Notes: a model not told the origin generated them from the letters alone. 64,000 bases of DNA from Asterias amurensis (GCF_032118995.1 NC_092665.1:15458012-15522011); one strand, 5' to 3'; numbered from the stretch's first letter, positions 22,951 to 35,705 are shown. Translations and numbers: made by a program.

Positions 22951-24448
22951 AATATACTATTTTTTACAAACATATTTTTTTTTACGCAAAACTTGCGCGT
23001 GAATTTTCCCGAAGACTATAATACACGTTGTATGTATTTTGACTGGGTTTGGTTACGGTATTATGTTCTGGTAAACTTTAACAAACATTGTGGCCGATAA
23101 AATGTGAGTTAATTTTAAAACAATTGTTAAACTTCTTTAAAAACCCATCTTTTTAAGAACACTTTTCTATACATTTTTATGTACATTTTGTTTAATTGGG
23201 TTTACTTGTGTTTAGTTTTGACTGGGTTTTTTAAAACTATATTTTTATGTGACATGTGAAGCGTTTTTGAACAATCATAGTACAATCTAAATGAATTGAT
23301 GGATAGATTAAGATTTTGTTTCAAAAGTTCCTACACAAGGCTCCCCACAGGTCATTTTTCACACGGGAATCGGCTGTTTTTCTCGACTTGATCTGGATAG
23401 AGTTCAAGTCGAAAGTATTCTCTGACGTGTCGTGGTGTGCCCATCCGACCGAGTGACTTGAGTGTATAAAGCACGACAAATCAGGCGAGATGCAATTTGC
23501 TCGGATGACAGAGCTGGCACAAGCGCTGTGGAAAGCGCCTCACACCTCCACAAAACGGGCTCGTTGTCATGCCGCTAAAAAGCTCCTCTCGGAGTTCTGC
23601 TCGGACTGTATACGTAAACCAAAAAGGAGTGAGGGAAAAAAAAAAAAAAATCGCTCTCTACTTGTCAATCACCATTTTTCACATGTGTATGTTGTGAGTT
23701 TGTAAGGCGTTGGCTAAGCAAATGCACCTAAATTAGATTCGTTTCATGTGGTATTCACTGAAGAGGTCGGCTATTTTAAGACTTGTGAATTCGCTTTCTG
23801 TTTCGGTCAAACTTGAAATAAAAACGCGATTTTTTTTTATTTTCTTTTTACATTCAGCACCAATAAGGTCTATTCAACTGTTTTTATCTGAAGTATAAAC
23901 AAATTAACCTTCGAGTCTCTGCAACTATATTCCCTTTGTATTCGTAAATTTTTGTAAGGGAGACCTTACTATCTGGATATTTTTTAGACTGCTCTAAACG
24001 GCCAAATATGTTTTAAAAATGTGGGGTGCAACAAACTATCGCATATTTTCTGTTCATGGTGCAAGAATATCACTGATAAGCAAATATTTGCGTTTCAAAC
24101 ATTTGTGGCATTTGATTCACGAAATCTGTATTGTTCTCGGAGAGAATGTGATACTGCCCCCCCCCCCAAGAAAAAAACTCTTTAATAAAGAAAAAGCACG
24201 TCTGGTAACCTACTAACATAAAATAGCCAAAATTCAATATTTGGCGAACGGGTTGTACGAAAGAAACATGTCATTCGGCGTTCAATGGTAGAATTATAAG
24301 TAAGGCACGTTCGGCAAACAGATAGATTTGTAATGTGGATATAACTATATGGTCACAGAGTGACTTGGAAATTCAATTAGAGACCCATTTGCAAGGGGAA
24401 GGACATATGTAGCCGGGGCAACTTCACTGACAAGACTATACTATGGCT

Positions 24449-24561
24449 GTTTTCGAAAGCATGGCTTTTGGGCTTAAAGGCTTCGTCAGTTAAGTAGAAG
24501 ACGTGCGCTTTACGGGGCTTTGAAAGGGCGGTCGAAACCCAATCCCTGCTTTCGAAAACAC
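24449..24561. mobile_element. Foldback element, TTTTCGAA family
   Basis: Ends GTTTTCGAAAGCATGG and CCTGCTTTCGAAAACACC are inverted copies. Same general family as 12718, 32373 and 47923. Confidence 0.5.
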
Positions 24562-24819
24562 CATTTAAAGTTTTTATTAAACAGGAGGGGAAGTTGAGCT
24601 AATTTGCTCCTTTATCTTGTCTTTCTTCCTTCTCTAAAAAAAGATTTTTGGACAAACTTGGCTCCTTAAAAGTATATTTTGAAGTTGTAAAAATAAGACT
24701 TATGCATTTGAAGAAACTCCTTGCATTATAGTGGTGCGAGAATGGGGTTTACTTGTTAGGTGAGGTTTGCGGTACACAATGTGTAAATCTCTTTTGAGTA
24801 GTGTTGATTCCGAAAAGAA

Positions 24820-24875
24820 CCGTTGGTTGACAACTCGACGACGTTTCGATCAGTTTGCTGTGATCGTCTTCAGGA
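24820..24875 (-). other. Hammerhead-like repeat, copy 1
   Basis: On minus: CTGAAGA (24873-24867), CGATC, a loop, GATCG, then AAACGTC, so the core words CTGANGA and GAAA bracket a complementary stem. A downstream CGAGTTGTCAACC segment is shared with copies at 38965-39035 and 41120-41192. Stem II can form only by using the G of GAAA or by leaving a mismatch at its base, so this may be a decayed ribozyme. Confidence 0.4.
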
Positions 24876-26451
24876 GAAAGGTTTACTTGGTGATGTAAAG
24901 TGATTTGCGCTTATTAATTATAGAATAACAAAAACAGCTTTGGTCAGATTTGCGGTGGGATGTTTCAGCTTTCACACCTTTTAGTTCTATAGTCGAAAGA
25001 AACTTTGTTTGATTTCATCGAATTGTCGGCTATCTGGAAAGGCATAAAACCCGCAATAAAACTGTCTTCTGTATTAATTAAAGTAAAAACGTCACAAGGA
25101 AGAGAATAAGAAAGGTCCTTTCTTTAAGGTATATGGGCTAAGTTGGTTTCAGACTTTTCAGTTTGTGATTTCTTTAAAGAAAAAACCTATAATACCACGG
25201 GCTCAAGCACGCAGTAGTGCGTGAAGATGTGCATACCTATGGGCATTGTTAATACCGTGGGAACCGCTCGTCCCAAGTCACGCCGATTGTTCACCTAAAG
25301 AATAGGCACTCGTACAGGTAGCCCTACAAGATAAAGACGATGACTAGGTTTTCTCCCTGGGTACCTGGGGGGCTTTTACTGGAAGACAATACCCTCCAAT
25401 GACTGCACTGTCAGGTGGCATTGTCCTATGGGTTGGCTACCACCTTATGTAGCATCAAGTAGGGATTTGACTTTTATCCCCACGGAATAAAGACAGTACA
25501 GAACTCGACAGTCAATCTTTAACTGGATTTGTTTTGGGGTCAAAATATAAAAAAACATTTTCACGTGATTGTTTTCAGAAAACTTTACAGTGATTTTTGT
25601 TTCCATTTGTATTCTGTAACTTATTCGACCCGATCCGCGTGACCTACGGGTATAAAACAGTTTTGTTTCACTCTGAAGAGAGCGTGAAAATGCTAACACC
25701 TCTGGTAGGGGGGGGGGGGGGGGTAGTTGACAAGTATTGATTGGTTTATGATGTTTATCGTTATCCATGGTTGGCTCCGACCTCGTACAAAAGCAGCAAA
25801 GGGGACAACTCCACAAAGCCGTGTCACACTTTGTAAGAATACTGAATCCAAAGAGAGCATAAATCAAATGCGTCAAATGCAACTGTTTCTATTCGTCGAG
25901 TACGCGAGGGTTTAGGGTTCAGAACCCGGCCAATCTCGTAAGCTATTTCGAAAAACCAGTAAGAGTACTTTTTATACTTGGAACTTTTTATGTTTTCCTG
26001 CTTAGCATTAATTGGCAAGGAACGAATAAGCGAATATCTTTTTTTACTTTTTTTTTAATGGGAACGTGAACATGCTTGGAACTACGTAAAACAATGAAAT
26101 CGTGTCAACAATGAAGTCTGCTGCCACCTAGCGTTTCAAAATATCCAATTGCTCCATAAAACTGATGGCCATGCGCTTAGAAGCTTAGTGAATAACAAGT
26201 ACGGCACAATAATGTTGACTGCTGCCATCTTAAAGAAATCATAGTTGCTATAGCCACCTCCCAAAAAACTCAATTGTATCGTCCCTATACGGGTTAAAAG
26301 GGTCAAATGTCAGTTTTTATTTCACGCATTAAAATGCATTTATTAACTATCTCTGTTATCTCAAATCTCAATTAAATTGTCGCTAGAAGTTACAAAATAA
26401 CTGAACCTAAATATGAGTGGGAAATATAGGGTGATTTTTTAGCTTCATCAC

Positions 26452-26884
26452 ACTTGTACCTTATCTTGTTTCAAATAAAATGGACTAAACATCTGTCTAA
26501 TTCCTTTTTTAATCGGTGGTCAATGTTGTATATGGCCTAAATGAGACCAAATCAAACAACACATCTCATCTTGATTCAAATAAAATGGACTAAAACCTCT
26601 GTCTGATTCCTTTTTTAATCGGTGGTCAATGTTGTATATGGCCTAAAATGATATGAGACCAAATCAAACAACGCATCTCATCTTGATTCAAATAAAATGG
26701 ACTAAAACCTCTGTCTAATTCCTTTTTTTAATCGGTGGTCAATGTTGTATATGGCTTAAATGATATGAGACCAAATCAAACAACACATCTCATCTTGATT
26801 CAAATAAAATGGACTAAACCCTCTGTCTAATTTCTTTTTTAACCGGTGGTTAATGTTGTGTATGGCCTAAAATGATATGAGACC
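26452..26884. repeat. Four-unit tandem repeat, about 105-112 bp
   Basis: The phrase TCAAATAAAATGGACTAAA starts at 26471, 26576, 26688 and 26800, each time followed by CTGTCTRATT, a T run and CGGTGGT(C/T)AATGTTGT. Units are over 90% alike by eye, so the array is fairly young. It abuts the foldback at 26885. Confidence 0.85.
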
Positions 26885-27053
26885 AGCCGTCGATTTCACC
26901 AAACTCTCCCTAACTTAAGATTAATCTTAGGACTTAGGACGGGTTCAGATCCGTATCCAAATACGTATGACGAATTTAACCCATCCTAAGTTAGGACGGG
27001 TTACTCTTCCTAACTCGAGTTAGGATTAATCCTAGCGTTTCGTGAAATCGGCT
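26885..27053. mobile_element. Foldback element, GATTTCAC family
   Basis: The left end AGCCGTCGATTTCAC and right end GTGAAATCGGCT are inverted. The interior is rich in CCTAAGTTAGGA-type words. The same family forms the twin elements at 37625-37932. Confidence 0.6.
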
Positions 27054-27974
27054 GCAAATCATACAACGAATCTCATGAGTAACCGACATTCAACGCTTCG
27101 AAAGATTGTCTTGTTTGTTGCTGTAAGTGATTTAATTTCGCTTTCGGGAGTTATGGGGAAAGAACCATTGGAAATGACGCAATTTGACCGGAAAGCAAGA
27201 ACATAAAAGCAGACGTGTGACCCTCCGCAGGTTTCTCGTTTTTCGATTGTTCATGGGATGATCGATCGATGTGTCGATGGGTTCGCTCGGAAGTTCTCTG
27301 TACCCAAGGCAGCGGAAACTCCTCGGTAACCCCTCGGGGGGAATCTCGACCGTAGTCACGGCCCGTAAATTCTGAGGTTTTACCCCTCCCCTTTTTGGTT
27401 TCCGTTAAAGGGTTATTGCAACATCAAATGACACGATTCAGATTTTGTTTCCATCGCAATGGGGAAAGTATTTTATATCAAAATCCGTCATGGCGTTTTG
27501 AGTTTAATAAAATCATTATAAATTGTTATATTTTGTTCTCATTGCCCTTACAACGTATCAGAGCGCTGTGCAACAATTTAAAAAATAACTATACATCACA
27601 ATACAATGCTCAAATTTGGGTGTTAAAATTGACACCATAACCAAGTATGATGTGTTGGTATCAATGTAAAAACAAACAACATTTACGTAGTGTAAAAGTG
27701 GGTATAGGAAAAAAACTCGCCTGCCCCAACTGGTTAAACAAAATTTAACCCAGAAACTGCAACATGGCCTATCAATTTCAGACCATTTTCATTTCTTCAA
27801 ACTACACAACACGAAGTGTAACGTCACGATGTGGGGAAAATCATCAGGACTTCCTTCGATGAATATGTTATCCTCCAAGACATAACACACAAATTGTGAA
27901 CTTAGTTCGTGTTCGCTTGTTTTATCTTTTGGCATGGGCTCCAAATTGTCTCGTTTTGCCGGTTTATATAATTA

Positions 27975-28493
27975 TAGTCAGTCGCGCAATGGTCACTCAC
28001 GCGATGGAAATCTTGCGCGCGATCCTAAGACTGAGGCCTAAAAACTGTGCCTTTTAAAGGAACACGTTGCCTTGCATCGGTCGAGTTGGTCTTTGAAAAG
28101 CGTTCTGTAACCGTTTGTTACAAAATGTACATGGGTAGAAAGATGTTGTAAAAGTAGAATACAATGATCTACACAAATATGCCTCCAAATTGCGTGGTTT
28201 TCTTTTTACCTTGTACACTAACACGGCGGCCATTTATGGGAGTCAAAATTTTGACTCCCATAAATGGCCGACCGTGATAGTTCGCGACGTAAAAGGAAAA
28301 CCGTGCAATTTTGAGTGATACTTGTGTAGATCATTGTATTCTACTTTTAAAACATCTTTCTAACCATATGCATTTCATAACAAACGGTTTCAAACGCTTT
28401 TTATAGACCAACTCGTCCGATCCAAGGCAACGTGTTCCTTTAATGATCGCGCGTCAAGATTTCCATCGCGAGACCATCGCGCGACCGACTGTA
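27975..28493. mobile_element. Outer foldback interrupted by a MITE
   Basis: The left arm (27975-28024, with GATGGAAATCTTGCGCGCGA) and right arm (28445-28493, with TCGCGCGTCAAGATTTCCAT) are inverted copies rich in CGCG. Between them sits the complete TTAA element 28054-28443. The arms are next to each other if that element is removed, so the younger element probably landed in the centre of an older palindrome. Confidence 0.6.
28054..28443. mobile_element. TTAA-flanked long-palindrome MITE, family 2
   Basis: About 390 bp, nearly a full palindrome: it begins TTAAAGGAACACGTTGCCTT and ends AAGGCAACGTGTTCCTTTAA. The arms stay complementary through to a perfect centre at about 28237-28266. TTAA ends suggest a piggyBac-type non-autonomous element. 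A half copy is at 29186-29410. If transcribed it would form a long double-stranded hairpin. Confidence 0.85.
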
Positions 28494-29012
28494 ACTCGGC
28501 CTTTAAGATTTTTCACCACTGTGAACTTTTGTACCCAGTTTGTGCATAAGTTAGACAGACATTCATACCGCATGATTTACCATTGCATGTGCATGTACAT
28601 GTACATGTATATCAAACCACACATTGTAGCTAGTTGATGTCAGTCAATATGCGATCGATCATTTTTTTTACGAAATGCTTGAACGATCATAAACCAAAAA
28701 AAAGATCCGGCCTCAAGAACGAAATGCATTGTCGCTAACTCATAAGAAGATGATGTCTTTAAAACCAATCAATGACAACATTCACTCTTCGCAAGCAATC
28801 TTTGTGACATCGTTAAAAGGAAGAAGGGAATAGGACAGTAGAACAGACAGAGATCAGTTAACATAATTATATGGTCAGTCACCCCAATATGTCTGTGGAT
28901 CCAATTTCATGGCTCTGCTTTATCGCGGCATAGTGCTCTCATGGCGCCCTGTAGAGCACATTGTATGCCGTAAGCGCCGAATTCTGCGACAAGCAGCGCC
29001 AATGACTCTAGG

Positions 29013-29190
29013 CCCCAGTTCACGAAGCCTGTAGTGTAAGCAAAAACTTGTTGAGCACAAATATTGTTAACAGAAACAGACTACCAGTCCAAATTACACT
29101 AAGTATACATTGTTGCAACTGGTGCTCCTCTAGTTTTTTGCTTCGCAATTGCTTAGCAAAGAAATTTGTCAAGCAGATGTTCTGCTTAAA
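29013..29190. mobile_element. Foldback fragment, GGGCCCAATTTCATA family
   Basis: GGCCCCAGTTCACGAAGCCT with internal TGCTTAGCAAAG and AAGCAGATGTTCTGCTTAA words resembles the elements at 33200, 42405, 44306/44930 and 61552, whose termini read GGGCCCAATTTCAT. It is interrupted at its right by the half MITE at 29186. Confidence 0.35.
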
Positions 29191-29410
29191 GGAACACGTT
29201 GCCTTGGATCGGTCGCGTTGGTCTCTGAAAAGCGTTTGTAACCGTTTGTTATAAAATGCATATGGGTAGAAAGAAGTTGTAAAAGTAGAATACAATGATC
29301 AACACAAACATGCCTCGAAATTGCACGGTTTTCCTTGTACATCGTCGACTAACACAGTCTGCCATTTATGGGAGTCACATTTTTGACTCCTATAAACAGC
29401 TTTAACAGCT
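29186..29410 (+). mobile_element. Half copy of MITE family 2
   Basis: It starts TTAAAGGAACACGTTGCCTT and follows the left arm of 28054-28443 to just past the centre, then stops. Either a deletion or an abortive insertion. Confidence 0.7.
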
Positions 29411-29894
29411 TTATGAAATTGGCTTCAAAGATGGTGAGACTTTTATTTTGACAGAAAATCCGTCCATTTGGATTTTTCTAAAGAAGATAAAGTGCACCTC
29501 TCATTGTATGATTTTCCCGCTCACTTTCAGCAACCTATTTTACTTTTGGCTCTCCTGTATAGAAGCCGTCATTCAGTTGCACTTTGACGCATGCAAATAC
29601 AGCTTTACTCAATAGACGTTGCCACTCACTAATGCCAGAGTTGGTGCAAGAGATTATCAACTTTCGCTTTCATATTAAAGTAAGCGATTTCGCAAAGTAA
29701 ATAAGCTCTAGAAACAAAATGTAAATCGTGGCCCCCGCCCCTTCTTTATTTCTGGCAGAATGTTAACACTACGTTGTTGGAAACCATCAACTAAGCAAGT
29801 GTTAGCGTTTAAAATTGTAGGAGAGCCACGTTTAAATTATATTTTTTTGTATTTTCTACCCACTCTCTCAAAATCTTATGTTGAAACAGATTCC

Positions 29895-30520
29895 GGGTCA
29901 AACTGACCCAGAAACAATTCAGGTTACACGGGACCCGTATCCGGGTCAATTCTAACCCGGTTTATTTTATAATCCATGTATCCTCAGACCGGGTTTGCAA
30001 TGCATGACGGCCATTAATAATGAGAGTCCCTTTTAAACACTATTAGGTGTGCAATTCCAAGACAATTCAGACGTAAGGCGGTTTAAAAACCACCCACCGT
30101 GGGTCATACTGACCCTCAAAATGAGTCAGGTCCCAGATGCGGGTCAATTCGGACCCGGTTTATTTTATAATCCATGTATCCTCAGACCGGGTTTGCAGTG
30201 TAATGACGGCTACTAATTATGATAGTCCCTGATTTAAACACTATTGGGATTGCAATTCCAAGACAATTCAGATGTTAAGGCGGTTTAAAAATAAACCGTG
30301 CGTGATCTTGGTCACATATTGCAGGTCATACTGTCCCCCAAAATGGGTCAGGTTCCAGATGCAGGTCTATTCTGACCCAGGTTTCTTGTTTTCGGAATAC
30401 CAGGAAACTGGGTTAACTGTATCATGGTTCTCACTATTGTTTTCATCATCATTGCGAGTGCAATTCCATGAAGACAATTCAGACGTAAGACGGTTTAAAA
30501 AAAAACACCCACCACGTGCA
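29895..30520. repeat. Three-unit tandem repeat, about 200 bp
   Basis: Units share GGTTTATTTTATAATCCATG (29960 and 30158), ACCGGGTTTGCA, CAATTCCAAGACAATTCAGA and GGCGGTTTAAAAA. The first spacing is 198 bp; a third, more diverged unit follows about 223 bp later. Each unit contains a short CCGGGTCA...CCCGG inverted repeat. Confidence 0.75.
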
Positions 30521-31319
30521 AGAGCTCAGTCCACTTCAGTGCGTGATCTTGGGTGGATGAATCTCCTTACGATTTTCTTTTCTCTTTTTTTTTTGCATCT
30601 TTAGTAAATAGCATCTTAAGACGAACATTTGAATGAGAAGGGGGTAAATCCAAGACGCCTCCCGAACCTCCTATGTTGGGCCACCAGAGTCGCTTGAGTA
30701 GACTAACTGAAGATATTCTCTGCCCCAAATCAAGAAAATCTTGATAAGGCCAAATAACAAAAATATAAGTTGATCGGCCCCTCTCGCAGCCTTTTTTGAG
30801 GCCCACCTTTTTCTGTTTTCTTTTTTACTTCGTTTTCAAAATGAATTTTGTTGGTGTTTTTCTTTTTAAACTTACTAATCTTTTAAGAACCTGCAGCGAC
30901 TGTACACTGAAGAAATGACGGCCAGTTCAAATTTAAAGACACCCTTAAAGGAAATAAAAACTAGTCCGTCATCCTCCTCTTTAAAAAAACACAGACGATC
31001 AACTGGTATTTTGTTTTACATGGCCTAGGACACCAGATGTGGTTCTCTGCGATTTCTTTTCCTTCAAGAATTAAGATGAGATGTTGATATCAAAGCTGAA
31101 GGTTTCTAAAGTGGGCTTACCTCTAAGATCTCTTTGTTTGATTCTTAATACCGGGATATGAGGAACAATAGGGAATAAGTTTAGATCTCTTGAGCGGATT
31201 TTATCCTGTTTTAATATCGGGGATAAATTGGAGAATTGTTTTGGAGGATGAATCGGTTTTTAAAGGAGGAGGATTTAAGGAGGAGTTTGTAAGTCCCTTA
31301 AGGCGTCTCAAAATGTTCC

Positions 31320-31725
31320 TTAAAGACACTGGACACTTTTGGTAATTGTCAAAGACCAGTCTTCTCACTTGGTGTACCTCAACATATACATAAAATAACA
31401 AACCTGTGGAAATTTTAGCTCAATTGGACGTCGAAGTTGCAAGAGAATAATGGACGAAGAAAGAAACACCCTTGTCGCACAAGTTGTGTGCTTTTAGATG
31501 CTTGATTTCGAGACCTCGTTTCAAAATCTAATTCTGAGGTCTCAAATTCAAATCAAATATTTTAGTGGAAAATTACTACTTTCTCGAAAACTAAGTTACT
31601 TCAGAGGGAGCCGTTTCTCACAATGTTTTATACTACCAACAGCTCCCCATTGCTCGTTACCAAGTATGTTTTTATGCTAACAATTATTTTGAGTAATTTC
31701 CAATAGTGTCCAGTAGTACCTTTAA
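31320..31725 (-). mobile_element. TTAA-flanked MITE, family 1, reverse copy
   Basis: Same ends as the 9673 element, in reverse orientation (TTAAAGACACTGGACACTTT at left, TAGTGTCCAGTAGTACCTTTAA at right), with a central GAGACCTCG/CGAGGTCTC-type hairpin. About 406 bp. Confidence 0.75.
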
Positions 31726-32372
31726 AAATCATCTGAGCTTTTCAGGGCATCAGCTCATCCGTTAAGACATTTTTATTGACGACTTTACTTTTTATACACG
31801 ACAATAAATTAATAGTCGTTCTTATTCATATAATCATTTAAAGGTATCAGAGCTAAGACTCAATGCATCCATGACAGTAATGAGGATAGGGCAGAGATGT
31901 TGTCAGCAAAAGAACAGATGGAACGCAATATTGACAAAGTGAGGTATTTAAGGAGACAGTAATGCTCAGACTCTTAGCTCAGGCTAAATCTGCTAGAAAA
32001 AGTCACTCATAACATTTAGGAAGATGGAGGCTTACTCTATGCTCATACCAACACATGGCAAACAAACAAAGATCAAAGACATCGTGCAGGCATGATACTT
32101 CACGAAGGCAACGAAGGCGATTGCCTCCATGCCCCATAGTCAATGCCATGATGCCCTCTACCAAGGTGAAAATTCCTTGGTTCCATTGCCCTTTCAAGTC
32201 GAAGTATACGGGACAAGAATAGCAAGACGGTGAAGAGAATGGAAATTACACGAGGAGGGCTTCATCAAACAATGGAGGAACATAGCCTGATGAGGGGGTT
32301 AATCTAGGTTCAGTTTGGCTGAATGTTAAAAACAACAAGACCGAATTCTGGCTTGCTCCACCGTCCATTGGC

Positions 32373-32503
32373 GTTTTCCAAACCTCGGCTTAAAGGCTCC
32401 AGCTCATGGCTCCGCGTTTGATATGTGCACTGCTCCAACATAGACGAGTCACGACGGAGCCCAAAACTGTAAACGGAGCCCAAGCCCTGGTTTGGAAAGG
32501 GCC
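32373..32503. mobile_element. Foldback element, TTTCCAAACC variant
   Basis: TTTTCCAAACCTCGGCTT at left and CCTGGTTTGGAAAGGGCC at right are inverted, with inner GGCTCC/GGAGCC pairs. Related to the CCCTTTTCGAA family. Confidence 0.45.
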
Positions 32504-33199
32504 CCCAATCGTCATTAAATACCACACATTTCCTTCGGGGAATAATTTCGTCCTTGCAAAATTAAAATCCACCTTTTACGAATAAGCTCCGAACCACCTC
32601 TTTATTTCTGTTAAAAAAAAGAGGAGTGCATTTATCCAACCTCAGACATGGTTTACTTCTAATCACTTTAGTATTGTACTTAGTTATGTCTTTAGAGTGC
32701 ATTTGGGAGAAGATCATGCCTAAGTAACCATAGTTTAATCGAAAAATTCTGTAGCTTTTTCTTCTCCTTGATTGTGTTTTAGGGTTCTCTTCAAGTCATG
32801 ATCTCCCGGCCTCCAAGGAAGGAGGGGTCAGGACACATCTCAGGCGTCACCAATTGCCCCCTAAAGAAGGATAATCCCGAATTCAGCTCAGTTTAATCTC
32901 GGGCTCTTTTACGGTTATTTTGGCAAAATTAAAAGCAAATTTAAGTGAATGTCGCCCCACCGATGGGGTATCACCTTTTATTGATTTCTGACCAACGGGG
33001 CAGGCTTTATACGAACTAACTTCATCGGATACTCGCTACCATCACCATCTTTATAAGAAGTGGGGTTTGGGATAAAAAGTACACAATTTTTGGGAAGGAA
33101 TTACCTTACCTTTAAACAAAATACTTTCGTCGCCAATCTCCTATTTTTCAGCTTGGCCAGGTTTTTTTAAGAATGGTGTGAAATTGCCCTTTCAGTTGT

Positions 33200-33354
33200 G
33201 CCCAGTTTCATAGAACTGCTTAAACAAACAGTTTTGCTGAACAAATTCTTGCTAAGCAGAAATAGACAGATCACCAGTTAGAAATGGTACATGTGACATG
33301 GTATATTGGCTGGTAACCTTAACTCTGGTGAGCAGCTCTGTGAAGTTTGGCCCA
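33200..33354. mobile_element. Foldback element, GGGCCCAATTTCATA family
   Basis: Left end GCCCAGTTTCATAGAACTGC and right end GAGCAGCTCTGTGAAGTTTG with GCCCA are inverted, with an internal GCTAAGCAGAAA and GGCTGGTAACC. The same words recur at 42405-42561 and 44930-45016. Confidence 0.55.
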
Positions 33355-35388
33355 TGTGATAATCAATCCGTGTGGTATAACTCGCACAGTTTATCCTGCT
33401 CTTTTGACTCATGCATCTTCTAAAAAAGGAGTACACTGAGGGAAAAGGGGGGAACAAAAACAGGAGCCAGGAAAAAAATGTGTTAAAACCAAGGTTTAGA
33501 GGATTACGTTTCCGAGACACCGGGGTTTTCTCCTTTCAGATGGCATTGCCATCCAATCAGACTTAACGGTCGCAAAGCCGGAAAGACACCGCAAAGTGAA
33601 TTGGCCGTGATTTGGGCACAATAGACGGCACGATAATGAAGGCGAGAGCCCAAGCTGGAGGGGACTCACGCAGTCGACATTTTTGTCTTTTTTTAAATAA
33701 ACTACGTGTCCCAGAAGTTACAGGAATATAGCCAAGGGACATCACAAGTTGGAAAACGGGGTTTAGTGGTCTTATGATGAAAAGGGTTACAATTGCCAGG
33801 GGTTTTAGCCGTAGACGTTAAGGATTAAGAACTGTTTCTTCCCTTTTCCTCATTTTCACAGAATGCAGTTCGTGTGACTTGCGTGAAAGCTGGTGTTAGA
33901 TTAGAAGGGAAAACTCCACGGCGTCGAAGATGTAATTTATCCGATCACGTGTTGGGACAGGCTCGCCCTAGGCCTAAAAATATCCCAAGGTATTTGCTTG
34001 TAACAGTTAGGGCCTACTTCTTTATTAATAATGGATAAATATGTTCAATTTGAACCAGGAAGAAATAATTATGTTTGTGTTAAGTTTTCTGAGAACCTTT
34101 TATCAATATTCATAAAGTTAAGATTCATTTCCTTTAAAATATCATGAACCAAGGGATATTGGGCCTATAACACCAACAATAATTGAGTAACTCTTGGGCA
34201 TGATATTATAGATGAAAAAATCAGAGACCAAATTTGAAGAATTATTGTAGATTTGGAAGAAAAAAAACCTACAAAATGGGAACCCCGAGTTACCAAGTTG
34301 GAACTATATAAACCAAATCCACTATAGTACGTGTGTTTTTGGTGAAAGACGGGATTTGGGGTTCACTATGTGGCGAACCGTTGAAAAACTGATCCCCTTG
34401 AAAACGCTGTGACATTTTATTTTTAGTGAAGGTCTGAAATATGTGGTTTTGTCGACAACCCCTTTGAAGAAACTGTTGAGATTTTGGACAAACTATAAAC
34501 GAGTAGTGTTTTTCCTTGCTTTTCCTTGTGGGCAGCATATATTCTTCCCCCTTTATGGGGCCTCCTTTTTAACGAGCAGTCGCGTGACCGTAAACAAAAT
34601 ATAGACCCTTCCGCCTCGCCTCATCCCTCGGCAGATCGGCAGTTTACAAATCATCGAAGAAAACAAAAGTCAACAATGACCACAACAACCAAATCTTTTT
34701 CAGGATTGCAGAGGGGAATTTTCTTTCATTCGGAGGCTAATCTTTACCTAATCTGGCCTTCTTGATGGCAAATGAAATCCGATTATCTAGCTGGGGTTAG
34801 TCAATCAAGTCGGCTGCTGGGGAAAATCAATCCAAGAAGATGTTTGCACGTTGGTAGCAAAGAAGGGACGTTAAGAATGAAAAGGGGATAACGAAAGAAA
34901 AATAAGGAAGCTTGCTTACATAATTAAGCAGCAGTATGTTTTACTGTTATTCCATTTTGTACAAACTTGCAGTGAAGACAACTGTTATAATCTTTTATGT
35001 TATTTTATTGAAATAGCTTGTAGATCACTGTGTAATATTTTTATTGCACGTTTTCTTCGAAAGGCCTCAATTTACAATCCAAATTTAATTAGTTATCCAC
35101 TCGTTAAATAATATAGACATTTTAAAAATATATCTAATTTACAATTGTTTTGTTAAAATATCCGTTCCTATACTTGATAGGACAGTCGTCGATTATAATT
35201 CAGTTAGAAAAGAAGGGCATTTGAGATTCGATTGATTGTGTTTCAAAGTCCAAAGTTTGACGAGTCCTTTGCAGTTTTTGTACTCCTTGTCTTTAGTAAA
35301 TTATTACATGAAATTATTTAGCAAAAAGAGCTACTCAAATATTTCCCCTCTGTCGAAATAACATAAATCGTTTTCTGCTCTTGTTCCG

Positions 35389-35394
35389 TTTATT
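35389..35394 (-). other. Candidate poly(A) signal of DCX-EMAP
   Basis: TTTATT on plus gives AATAAA on minus about 310 bp past the DCX-EMAP stop codon. It is the nearest canonical signal I noticed; use is unproven. Confidence 0.35.
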
Positions 35395-35705
35395 TTTTTG
35401 CAAATTAAAGAACTTTGTAACTTTACATGCAGCGCTCTCTGCACCAACCCACCAACCACTTAACCAAGACGATATTATGTGTTGATGCTACCACATGAGG
35501 GCGGCAAACATTATCCACGGACACCATTTTTTTGAGAAGATCCTCAGAGAGGGCGCTATTTACTAATATTGGAGTGGGTAGTAAATAATTATGTAATGCT
35601 ATTTTCTTCCTCCATGGTGTTACGATGATTTTGTAACAAGGGGCGCACTTATGTTTTTCTGCTATCAGTCGAGTGGGGGCGCCCTTGACACTTACAGGTC
35701 TCCAA

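Larger units (their letters stand above)
16611..35705. other. 19-kb gene-free interval upstream of hes
   Basis: No conserved protein segment or chained exons were recognised on either strand. The longest open frame, about 163 codons on minus at 21991-22482, resembles nothing I know. The interval contains candidate regulatory DNA (RBPJ-type sites at 18673, 20314, 20576, 22312 and 25256), SINE-like elements, a pyrimidine tract, two tandem-repeat blocks, several foldback and TTAA elements, and a 16-G run at 25708-25723. It ends at the 3' side of DCX-EMAP. Confidence 0.55.

Noticed and set aside
23490..23705. 71-codon plus frame with a basic tail
   Set aside because: The tail is a poly-A run and no homology or linked exon was seen.
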